Shown here piece after piece: positions 53,851 through 61,665 of a stretch of 64,000 nucleotides of DNA (position 1 is its first letter; every line of letters starts with the position of its first letter). The notes under the pieces were generated by a model. It made no database searches. It was not told the DNA's origin and saw only the letters and a program-made list of their open reading frames with translations. Origin of the DNA: Telluria mixta (GTDB taxonomy: Bacteria > Pseudomonadota > Gammaproteobacteria > Burkholderiales > Burkholderiaceae_D); the NCBI RefSeq assembly GCF_029223865.1, contig NZ_CP119520.1, positions 3,038,001 to 3,102,000 on the forward strand. The letters are read 5' to 3'. The position numbers and the translations under genes are program-made.

Positions 53851-55125
53851 TTACTTCATCCAGACTGCGTAGTTGTTGCCCGACGTCTGCAGGGTCCAGC
53901 CGGCGCCCGGGCTCCAGCTGTTCGGGCCGATCTTCATCGCCAGCTGGTGCGTGGTGCCGGTGATGATGGCTGCGTACAGGCCCTGCGTGGCCTGCTGGAT
54001 GGCGACGGCCGACGTCGAATTCACGCCCGCATTCTTACGCGCCGCCATCAGCGCCGCGATCTGCGTCTTGAGGTTCCAGTTGTAGATGTGCGGGTAGAAC
54101 ACGGTCGGGATGCCCGGATGCGACAGGATGTAGGCATAGCCTTCCAGTACCGAGCCGCACGGCACGGCCCACAGGTTCTGGCCGGTGCCGCAGCTTTCGG
54201 CCGGGCCGGTGTCGTGGTTGTCGACGAACGTCACCGACATCGCCGGCCACCAGCCGATGGCGCCCTGCGGCTTGCCGTCGGTCGCCTTCAGGCGCCAGTA
54301 ATTGCCGTTGGCGAGGGCGTCGTTGAGGATGCCCTTGGTCGTGAAGTCGAACGCGCCGCAGCTGTTGCTGGTGCCGTTGATCCAGTCCATGATCGCCTGG
54401 CGGTTCGCGTTCAGGTTGTTCAGGTCGAACGAATCCGGCCACATCTCGCCGACGCAGAAATCGGACGCGAACGCGTTCGAATACTGGCCCACGTAGTTGG
54501 CGCCGAAGCCCTTCACGTAGTCGAAGCGCAGGCCCGAGAAGCCCACCGGCTTCAGCGTGTAGTTGAGCCAGTTGATGATGCCGTTCTGGACTTCGCCGAC
54601 GTTCTTGTGATCGAGATCGCGCGCGGCGGAATAGCCCGTGCCCGTGTCGGCATTGCCGAGGCCGCAGTTGCACTCGTCGCCGTTGACGATGGAATAAGTG
54701 GTCCAGTTCGGATTCGTGAAGTCGGACCAGCCCGTGCTGCCCACGCGGTGGTTGACGACGACGTCGACGATCGACTTGACGCCCTTGCTCTTGAATGCGC
54801 TCACGACGTTCGTCAGCTCGGCCGCGCTGCCGTACTTGGAATCGAGCTTGTTCAGCTGGCGCGGCAGGTAGCCTTCCTTGGCCGCCGAATCCGACGGCGG
54901 CGGGAACCACACGTGCGTGAAGCCCATGGCGCTGATGTCGCCGACGTTGTTCAGCAGGGCGTTGTACCAGTCCGGGCCGGCGTAATTGGCCGAGTTCCAG
55001 TGGAAGCCCTGCAGGACGACGGCCGTGCTGCTGCCGGCCTGCTGGACGGGTGTGGCGGCCCCTGCCGAGGCCATGGACGTGATCATGCCCGCTGCCAGCA
55101 GGGCGGCGATGGTGCTCTTCTTCAT
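53851..55125 (-). CDS. Secreted alpha-amylase (GH13)
   Basis: The 424-residue enzyme has a signal peptide (MKKSTIAALLAAGMITSMASAGAA) and a (beta/alpha)8 barrel. The catalytic triad is Asp202 (GLRFDYVKGF), Glu227 (VGEMWPDSF) and Asp305 (FVDNHDTG). The calcium-site His is in VVVNHRVG. The compact size and PPPSDSAAKEGYLPRQLNKLDSKYG segment resemble the plant-type (GH13_6-like) enzymes. No starch-binding module is seen. It hydrolyses internal alpha-1,4 bonds of starch outside the cell. A gaggag ribosome site precedes ATG 55125. Confidence 0.93.
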   Translation of the reverse strand: MKKSTIAALLAAGMITSMASAGAATPVQQAGSSTAVVLQGFHWNSANYAGPDWYNALLNNVGDISAMGFTHVWFPPPSDSAAKEGYLPRQLNKLDSKYGSAAELTNVVSAFKSKGVKSIVDVVVNHRVGSTGWSDFTNPNWTTYSIVNGDECNCGLGNADTGTGYSAARDLDHKNVGEVQNGIINWLNYTLKPVGFSGLRFDYVKGFGANYVGQYSNAFASDFCVGEMWPDSFDLNNLNANRQAIMDWINGTSNSCGAFDFTTKGILNDALANGNYWRLKATDGKPQGAIGWWPAMSVTFVDNHDTGPAESCGTGQNLWAVPCGSVLEGYAYILSHPGIPTVFYPHIYNWNLKTQIAALMAARKNAGVNSTSAVAIQQATQGLYAAIITGTTHQLAMKIGPNSWSPGAGWTLQTSGNNYAVWMK

Positions 55126-55312
55126 GCTTCTCCTCCGATGTGATACGGGTAAGGTCCCGGCCGGCAACGGAGGTCGTGCAAAAGTCCGTTGCTCAGCTAG
55201 GTACTTTTACTACGTATCGAGCGATCATTCTGTGGTGTTTTCTTGCCCGACGGGGGAGATTGTTAGCCATGCGTATTTCTATGTCAATCCAATTCGCATG
55301 AAGTGTGTAGTT

Positions 55313-56176
55313 TTAATACTTGCGATTTGAGCTTGCGCAAATGAAATCTTCCAGCGTCGTTGATCCGCGGACGGGGTCGTCCGGCCACCGGTCCTGCTCG
55401 TCCAGCACGGTCCCGGTCATGCACACATAGCTGCGCGCCGCTTCCGCCGAGAAGCCGAGCTGGCGGAACGTTTGCTCCCAGGCGTGGCGCGGGATGACCT
55501 CGACGTCGACGGGCCGGTCGAGCGCCTGCGCGAAGGCGTCGGCGACGTCGCGCAGCGTGTAGCGGCGTGGCCCTTCGATGTAGATGGTGTCCGTCCGGTC
55601 CTCAGGTTCCATCAGCCGCTGCGCGGCGGCTTCGCCCAGGTCATGCGGTGCGACCATCGGGATCGCGGCATCGGCCGGAAAGAAGCTCGGCAGCTTGCCG
55701 CGATGGCGCACCGTGTCGAGCATCTCGGTCCAGTTGCTCATGTAGTAGGCGCCGCGGTTGACCGCGACGGGCACGGCCTGCGCCTTGAGCTTCTCTTCGA
55801 ATTCGAACAGCACGGTCAGGTCGCCGCACGGCTCGCCGGCGCGAGCGCCGAAGGTTGAAATCGCGACCGCCTTGCGCAGTCCGGAACCCGTCACCGCGTC
55901 GACGATGGCGGCGGCATTCGCGCGCTCGACGGCATCCGTGTCCGTGAACGGCGCGGCCGGTGGATTCAGCAGCAGCGCGGTCGTGCCCGTGCGCAAGATG
56001 GCACGCAGAGCTTGGACATCGCGCACGTCCGCGACGGCGACCTTCGCGCCGGCATCCCGCAGCCCGGCCGCATGGCCGGCATTGCGCGTGACGACGGTGA
56101 CGGGCTCGCCGCGGCGCAGCAGCGCGCGGGCCGTGGCCGAGCCGACGTGGCCGGTGCCTCCGATGATGATATGCAT
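55313..56176 (-). CDS. NmrA-like NAD(P)-binding protein
   Basis: The 287-residue atypical short-chain dehydrogenase-fold protein has the nucleotide-binding start MHIIIGGTGHVGSATARAL (GxxGxxG). It continues with VAVADVRDVQALRAIL and LLNPPAAP, as in NmrA/quinone oxidoreductase-2-like proteins. These proteins sense or reduce with NADP(H); many are single genes of unknown substrate. Nothing in the neighbourhood defines a pathway. Confidence 0.88.
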   Translation of the reverse strand: MHIIIGGTGHVGSATARALLRRGEPVTVVTRNAGHAAGLRDAGAKVAVADVRDVQALRAILRTGTTALLLNPPAAPFTDTDAVERANAAAIVDAVTGSGLRKAVAISTFGARAGEPCGDLTVLFEFEEKLKAQAVPVAVNRGAYYMSNWTEMLDTVRHRGKLPSFFPADAAIPMVAPHDLGEAAAQRLMEPEDRTDTIYIEGPRRYTLRDVADAFAQALDRPVDVEVIPRHAWEQTFRQLGFSAEAARSYVCMTGTVLDEQDRWPDDPVRGSTTLEDFICASSNRKY

Positions 56177-56238
56177 GAGCTTCTCCTTTCGTGTCCGGCG
56201 AAAGGGAAGATTTTACAAAGTGTTCCTGACAGTTTTTG

Positions 56239-56799
56239 TCAGGAGGCGCGCGGTTTTCTTTTTGTACGGCTGCGAGTTTCGCTTACTGCTGTATTCTCGG
56301 GAGCCTTGGTCGATGCCGGCGCCGGGTCGAGCGTAGTTTTCCGTGCCTTGTGCGCCTGACTCAATGCGTTCAGTTCTGCGTCGATCTGCTTAGCGGCCAT
56401 GCGAACGATGTCATCTAAACGCTCCTGGATGACCTTGCGTATGACCTCCGGGGCGTCCGCGTCATCGTTCCCGTTGCGCATGCGGTCCTTGTCGGGCTGC
56501 GGCTGCTCGTCAGCATGCAGCTCGCGTTGGATCGGAACGAACGCCACTTCCAGGCCAAAGAACTGTCCGATCCGGTTCATCGTCGCCACGGTGGGGTTTG
56601 CCTGGCCAAGCTCGATCGCCTTGATCACCCGCGCGCTCACTCCGCGATGGCGCGCGAATTCTTCCTGCGTCATGCCAGCAATCGCGCGCATTTCGCGCAC
56701 CCCTTCGGTGAGCGACAGCCTGGCCGCAGCGGCGGATTCCAGCATCCGGTTACGCCGCTCGCGGGCCTCTGCCTTATCCAACGGTTTTTTTTTGCTCAT
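56239..56799 (-). CDS. hipB: HipB-like antitoxin, XRE family
   Basis: The 186-residue protein has a Cro/C1-type helix-turn-helix at about residues 33-85 (LTEGVREMRAIAGMTQEEFARHRGVSARVIKAIELGQANPTVATMNRIGQFFGL). A long charged C-terminal tail ends in basic RSRTKRKPRAS. HipB proteins neutralise HipA and repress the operon. This one is about twice the length of E. coli HipB. It starts two bases after the hipA-like stop, so the order here is toxin then antitoxin, opposite to E. coli. Confidence 0.8.
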   Translation of the reverse strand: MSKKKPLDKAEARERRNRMLESAAAARLSLTEGVREMRAIAGMTQEEFARHRGVSARVIKAIELGQANPTVATMNRIGQFFGLEVAFVPIQRELHADEQPQPDKDRMRNGNDDADAPEVIRKVIQERLDDIVRMAAKQIDAELNALSQAHKARKTTLDPAPASTKAPENTAVSETRSRTKRKPRAS

Positions 56800-56801
56800 G
56801 A

Positions 56802-58082
56802 CTATCTCAGTGCCAGAAGTTGGGTGCGTTGCGCTTCGATGCTGGGCGTGACGAAATCGACGATGTCATTATCGACGCCCACCTCGCGCATGCATCCGGA
56901 GAGGGTCGTCAATTGTTCGCCGAACCGTACCAACGCCTCGACAACCTGTGCACGCTCCTGATCGGGCAGGGACAACTGCACCAGGATGTCTGACCAGTTT
57001 TTCAGTTCCTTGCGGCTGTCCGGATGGTACCAGCGCGCCGAGCGCGTAATGCCTTCGGGGTCCAGGTACATCGGCGCGAAATCGAACAGCGGCGTGAGGC
57101 GCGTGACACCGTCGACGGTCTGCACGGCCGTATTGCGCGCATGGTTGTCCGTGTTGCGCATTGCGAGGTTGAGCACGTCGCGCCGGATGAACTCGATGGT
57201 CTCGGCAAGCGGCACGTCGACCACGCTTCGAATCGCGTTCACCAACTCGAACTGGTCGGCCTGGGTGCCGAAGCCAGCCAGGCCCGCGATCGACGCGACG
57301 CTCTCCTGATGGAAACGCTGTACCCGGCCATCGCGGGCGCGACGATCGAAGCGCGGGATGAACAGCATGTCGGCGTGCAGGACAGGTATGTCGAAGCTAC
57401 GGATGCCGAAGCGCCGCGCGACTTCCATGTAGCGGGCTTCATTGCGCAGGACCTTGCGATCGGCGTCCGAGGGGCCGCGTGGCCGCTTGATGATGTAGTG
57501 GCGTTGGGCCTGGTCGTCGGGCAGGGCCGCGTCGGGATGCCATTTGCCGTCATGCCCTCGAGTCAGCAGATATTTGGGGGCGACACCTTGCACGCCTGTG
57601 CCGCCCGCGGCCAGCATGCCGTGCACCATCATCATTTCGTAAAAGTCGGGCGAGCGCGCCAGCAACTCGTCGAAGGTGAAGCCGTCCGCAGCGAGTTCAT
57701 GTCGCTCGACATGCTGTTCGTAGTAGTGGACGGCTTCCCGGATGCGCAAGCGCCCGATCGGATTGAAGGCGCCGGCGCACAGCAACGGCAGGTCGGATGC
57801 CTGGGCGTCGGGAAGTTTCAGATGGTCGAGCAGAAACCTGCGTCCGTTACCTTGCGGCACAAGATCATAGAGAAAGGTGGGCCAGGTCTTGCGAACGTGA
57901 CGGTCCGCATCTACCGGGATCACGAGCGACACCGGCGCCGGTGCATCGCCGAAGGCGTAGGGCAGATCGTACTCGAACACACAATCGTTGGGCCGGAAGC
58001 CATTGCGCACTACGTCGGAAAAGCTTGCGTGCGCGGCTTCCAGCCACTGGCCTTCGTGAAATATCTCGATGTGACAATCCAT
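56802..58082 (-). CDS. hipA: HipA-like serine/threonine kinase toxin
   Basis: The 426-residue protein has the HipA kinase layout: an N-terminal sub-domain (FRPNDCVFEYDLPYAFG), a Gly-rich loop (AAGGTGVQGVAPKYLL), the catalytic loop RNTDNHARN with Asp312, and the metal-binding Asp334 in PLFDFAPMYLDPEG. HipA phosphorylates glutamyl-tRNA synthetase in E. coli; related toxins use other synthetases. The usual regulatory autophosphorylated Ser loop (SIAGAQEK-like) is replaced here by GTGVQGVAPK. The target is unknown. Confidence 0.85.
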   Translation of the reverse strand: MDCHIEIFHEGQWLEAAHASFSDVVRNGFRPNDCVFEYDLPYAFGDAPAPVSLVIPVDADRHVRKTWPTFLYDLVPQGNGRRFLLDHLKLPDAQASDLPLLCAGAFNPIGRLRIREAVHYYEQHVERHELAADGFTFDELLARSPDFYEMMMVHGMLAAGGTGVQGVAPKYLLTRGHDGKWHPDAALPDDQAQRHYIIKRPRGPSDADRKVLRNEARYMEVARRFGIRSFDIPVLHADMLFIPRFDRRARDGRVQRFHQESVASIAGLAGFGTQADQFELVNAIRSVVDVPLAETIEFIRRDVLNLAMRNTDNHARNTAVQTVDGVTRLTPLFDFAPMYLDPEGITRSARWYHPDSRKELKNWSDILVQLSLPDQERAQVVEALVRFGEQLTTLSGCMREVGVDNDIVDFVTPSIEAQRTQLLALR

Positions 58083-58131
58083 GCCCGGCTTATTGTTCTA
58101 AAAGTGCATTAAAAGATACTGGAGAAGTATA

Positions 58132-58971
58132 TCAGTCGAAGCCCCGTACCGGGAAACCAGCATCCCGCTGTATCCAGTTACGCGGCGAATACGCGGTCCT
58201 TGCATCCGTCACGTGCAAGGTGAACGCATGCCGCGACACCGCCGAGCGATTGGGCGCGCTGTAGTGCGGCAGCAGTCCATGGAAGCAGACGAGGTCGCCG
58301 GCCTTCGCTTCCAGCGGGACGGCCGTGCTGTCGTCCGGCCACGGCGTGCTGTCCAGCTTTTCCATCGTGATCGCATCGCCGTCGCGGAGAAAACGCTCGC
58401 GCAGCGGGCCGCGGTGGCCGCCCGGCTCGACCCACAGGCAGCCGTTGTCGATGGTCGCGTCTTCCAGCGCGAACCAGAACGTCGTCACGCTGATCGGCGT
58501 GGAATCGAAGAACGTCGCGTCCTGGTGCCAGCGCACTTCGCCGCCGATGCCCGGCTGTTTGAAAATGTACATGGACTGCCAGATCTGCGGCTGCTCCAGG
58601 CCCAGGTCGCGCGCGACGGCCGCCAGCTTCGCGTCGTGCGTGAACTCTTCGAACACGGGGTCGAGGTCGTGCATGGCGTGGCCGATCTTGTTGATCGACA
58701 GCGCCTTGGCCTGCTTCAGCTGGCCGTCCGGGCCGAAGGCTTCCTCTTCGAAGAAGCAGCGGATCGTGTTGTCCGAGCCGAGGAACCAGGCGTCGCTGGC
58801 TTTGGCCTGGTCGCGCGTGGTGAAGATGGCGCGCGATTCCGCCGGATCGAACGCATCGACGATGTCGCCGGCGCGGGCGCGCAGGCGCGCGATCTCATCT
58901 GCAGATTTGAAATTCGGGATGACGATGAAGCCGTCGCGCTGGTACCGGTCGCGTTGTTCGGGAGTGAGCAT
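58132..58971 (-). CDS. Phytanoyl-CoA dioxygenase (PhyH) family protein
   Basis: The 279-residue Fe(II)/2-oxoglutarate oxygenase has HxD ligands His149 and Asp151 in WHQDATFF, a distal His in HGLLPHYSAPNRS, and an Arg in SRHAFTLHVTD. The opening LTPEQRDRYQRDGFIVIPNF is typical of PhyH proteins. The substrate may be a lipid-like or small hydroxylated molecule and cannot be inferred from neighbours. A tandem 15-base repeat lies just upstream of the start. Confidence 0.88.
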   Translation of the reverse strand: MLTPEQRDRYQRDGFIVIPNFKSADEIARLRARAGDIVDAFDPAESRAIFTTRDQAKASDAWFLGSDNTIRCFFEEEAFGPDGQLKQAKALSINKIGHAMHDLDPVFEEFTHDAKLAAVARDLGLEQPQIWQSMYIFKQPGIGGEVRWHQDATFFDSTPISVTTFWFALEDATIDNGCLWVEPGGHRGPLRERFLRDGDAITMEKLDSTPWPDDSTAVPLEAKAGDLVCFHGLLPHYSAPNRSAVSRHAFTLHVTDARTAYSPRNWIQRDAGFPVRGFD

Positions 58972-58995
58972 GATGTCCTTTCGAAGTCACCTATA

Positions 58996-59025
58996 CATCT
59001 TACGACAATGCATCTTACGACAATG
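58996..59025. repeat. Perfect 15-base tandem repeat
   Basis: CATCTTACGACAATG occurs twice head to tail (58996-59010 and 59011-59025) in the divergent gap between the PhyH-family gene and the porin gene. It may be a slippage duplication or a paired binding site. Confidence 0.9.
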
Positions 59026-59122
59026 CTGTGCCGCAAACGCGACTACGTAACCTGACGTATGTTCCTGCCGCCTCCCGCTGGCGATGATGTCCACAAGACA
59101 ACCACCCAACGAGAGGACAAGA

Positions 59123-60232
59123 ATGACGTCACTAGGGAACAAGGCAGCGGTGCTGGCCCTGATCGGGATCGCGGGAAGCTTTGCCGCACTGGAGGCACGG
59201 GCCGGCGCGACCGTGAACATCGGGCCGGACCAGTCGGTCAGCGTGGGCTTCGGCATGCGCACCAGCTATACCAACGCCGAACACGGTGCGCCCGACGGCT
59301 CGCGGTCGAACGACTTCAACCTGGACAGCGCGCGCATCTACCTGGGCGCCTCGCTGAACAAGCAGATCAAGGGCATGTTCAACACGGAGTGGGATGGCGA
59401 CAAGATCCGCGTGCTGGACGCCGCCGGCCAGTTCGCGATTTCTCCCGAACTGAACGTCTGGGCCGGGCGCCTGCTGTCACCGAGCGACCGCGCCAACATG
59501 GCCGGACCGTACTACTCGCTGGGCGGCGGCTACTGGGCCGGCGTGGCGTCGCGCTATGGCTACAACGGCGGCATCTTCCGCGGCCGCGACGACGGTGCCG
59601 TCGTGTGGGGCAACCTGCTGGACGGGAAACTGGGCTATTCCGTCGGTGCGTTCGAGGGCCACACGTTCGGCATCGGTTCGCTCACGCAGAACGAGGCGAA
59701 GGCCGCCGGCATCAAGGCATCCGACAAGCCGATGGTCGCGGGCCGCCTGCAGTACGACTTCTGGGACGCGGAGCCTGGCTACTACGGCACCGGCAACTAC
59801 CTGGGCACGAAGGACATCCTCGCGATCGGCATCGCCGCGCGCAGCCAGAAGGACGGCGTGCTGACACCTGCTGCCATCGGCGACTACCGCTCCTGGAACG
59901 TCGACTTCCTGCTCGAAAAACGTCTGCCGGGCGCGGGTGCCGTGTCGCTGGAAGGCGCCTGGTACGACTACGACACGGACAACGTCGTCAAGGCCGAACA
60001 GGGCAGGGCATGGCTGGTGGGCGTGGGCTACATCGTCGACCGCCTGCAGCCGTTCGCGCGCTACCAGAAGTTCGCGGCCGATACCGGCATCGACACGCGC
60101 CAGGGCGACGTCGGCGTCAACTACATCATCGACGGCTACAACGCCCAGCTGGCGGCGCTGTATTCGCGCACGAAGGTGACGAACGCGCCCAACCAGTCGA
60201 AGTTCGCCGTCACCCTCCAGCTCCAGTACTGA
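59123..60232 (+). CDS. Outer-membrane porin upstream of the urea transporter
   Basis: The 369-residue protein has a signal peptide (MTSLGNKAAVLALIGIAGSFAALEARA). A beta-barrel pattern follows, with alternating strands (IYLGASLNKQIKGMFNTEWD, VWAGRLLSPSDRANMAG) and a C-terminal aromatic (LQLQY) that signals outer-membrane insertion. It is probably a general or amide/urea-permeable porin, because it is 28 bases before urtA and shares its strand. The start ATG 59123 has a gagagga ribosome site. Substrate specificity is inference from context. Confidence 0.8.
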   Translation: MTSLGNKAAVLALIGIAGSFAALEARAGATVNIGPDQSVSVGFGMRTSYTNAEHGAPDGSRSNDFNLDSARIYLGASLNKQIKGMFNTEWDGDKIRVLDAAGQFAISPELNVWAGRLLSPSDRANMAGPYYSLGGGYWAGVASRYGYNGGIFRGRDDGAVVWGNLLDGKLGYSVGAFEGHTFGIGSLTQNEAKAAGIKASDKPMVAGRLQYDFWDAEPGYYGTGNYLGTKDILAIGIAARSQKDGVLTPAAIGDYRSWNVDFLLEKRLPGAGAVSLEGAWYDYDTDNVVKAEQGRAWLVGVGYIVDRLQPFARYQKFAADTGIDTRQGDVGVNYIIDGYNAQLAALYSRTKVTNAPNQSKFAVTLQLQY

Positions 60233-60260
60233 TCAACCCATCACATTCGCGAGGCTCACC

Positions 60261-61517
60261 ATGTCCAACCGCCGCAATTTCGTTTCGTCCCTCACCCGCG
60301 TGGCCGCCGGCGCCGCCCTGCTCGCGAGCGGGCTGTCCGCCCACGCCGCCGACACCATCAAGGTCGGCATCCTGCACTCGCTGTCCGGCACGATGGCGAT
60401 TTCCGAGACGTCGCTGAAGGACGTCGCCCTGATGGCCATCGACGAGATCAACGCCAAGGGCGGGGTCCTCGGCAAGAAGATCGAGCCCGTCGTCGTCGAT
60501 CCGGCGTCGAACTGGCCGCTGTTCGCGGAAAAGGCGCGCCAGCTGATCGCGAAGGATCACGTGACCGCCATCTTCGGCTGCTGGACGTCGGTGTCGCGCA
60601 AGTCGGTGCTGCCCGTCGTGAAGGAGCTCAACGGCCTGCTGTACTACCCCGTGCAGTACGAGGGCGAGGAACTCGAGAAGAACGTGTTCTACACGGGCGC
60701 GGCGCCGAACCAGCAGGCGATTCCCGCCGTCGAATACCTGATGAGCAAGGACGGCGGCGCCGCCAAGCGCTTCGTGCTGCTCGGGACCGACTACGTCTAC
60801 CCGCGCACGACGAACAAGATCCTGCGCGCCTACCTGCATAGCAAGGGCGTGAAGGACGCCGACATCAAGGAGCTGTACACGCCGTTCGGCCACGCCGACT
60901 ACCAGACCATCGTCGCCGACATCAAGAAGTTCTCGGCCGGCGGCAAGACGGCCGTCATCTCGACCATCAACGGCGACTCCAACGTCCCGTTCTACAAGGA
61001 GCTGGGCAACGCGGGGCTGAAGGCGACGGACGTGCCGGTGGTGGCGTTCTCCGTCGGCGAGGAAGAGCTGCGCGGCGTCGACACCAAGCCGCTGATCGGC
61101 CACCTGGCGGCCTGGAATTACTTCGAATCCGTCAAGAACCCGACCAACGCGGACTTCGTCAAGAAGTGGAAGGCGTACGCCGCGGCCAAGCGCCTGCCGA
61201 ACGCCGCCACGGCCGTCACCAACGACCCGATGGAAGCGACGTATGTCGGCATCCACATGTGGGCGCAGGCCGTCGAGAAGGCGAAATCGACCGACACCGA
61301 CAAGGTGATCGCGGCGATGGGCGGCCAGAGCTACAAGGCGCCGTCCGGCTACACGCTCGTGATGGACCCGACCAACCATCACCTGCACAAGCCGGTGATG
61401 ATCGGCGAGATCAAGGGCGACGGCCAGTTCTCCGTCGTCTGGAAGAGCAAGGAAGCGATCCGCGCGCAGCCGTGGAGCCCGTATATCAAGGGGAATGAGG
61501 GCAAGCAGAACCTGTAA
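60261..61517 (+). CDS. urtA: Urea ABC transporter substrate-binding protein
   Basis: The 418-residue periplasmic protein has an Arg-rich signal (MSNRRNFVSSLTRVAAGAALLASGLSAHA) that may be Tat-type. The body matches UrtA: IKVGILHSLSGTMAISETSLKDVALMAIDEINAKGG, AIFGCWTSVSRKSVLPV and GLLYYPVQYEGEE. It captures urea for the UrtBCDE permease and ATPases. The next gene is separated by a repeat pair of about 120 bases. Confidence 0.95.
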   Translation: MSNRRNFVSSLTRVAAGAALLASGLSAHAADTIKVGILHSLSGTMAISETSLKDVALMAIDEINAKGGVLGKKIEPVVVDPASNWPLFAEKARQLIAKDHVTAIFGCWTSVSRKSVLPVVKELNGLLYYPVQYEGEELEKNVFYTGAAPNQQAIPAVEYLMSKDGGAAKRFVLLGTDYVYPRTTNKILRAYLHSKGVKDADIKELYTPFGHADYQTIVADIKKFSAGGKTAVISTINGDSNVPFYKELGNAGLKATDVPVVAFSVGEEELRGVDTKPLIGHLAAWNYFESVKNPTNADFVKKWKAYAAAKRLPNAATAVTNDPMEATYVGIHMWAQAVEKAKSTDTDKVIAAMGGQSYKAPSGYTLVMDPTNHHLHKPVMIGEIKGDGQFSVVWKSKEAIRAQPWSPYIKGNEGKQNL

Positions 61518-61523
61518 AACACC

Positions 61524-61643
61524 GTCGTCCCCGCGAAAGCGGGGACCCATGCTGAATTACCGAAGTCGTTCGATGAATACTGTTTGCATCAATGAACGGA
61601 TTCTTTTTGCTCAGTATGGATTCCCGCCTGCGCGGGAATGACG
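61524..61643. repeat. Paired REP-like palindromes, copy 3, inside the urt operon
   Basis: Left unit gtcgtccccgcgaaagcggg and right unit ccgcctgcgcgggaatgacg face each other across about 57 bases, as in copies 1 and 2. The pair fills the gap between urtA and urtB, where it could form stems in the operon mRNA. Confidence 0.85.
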
Positions 61644-61665
61644 CACTGATTCGACTGGATACGCC

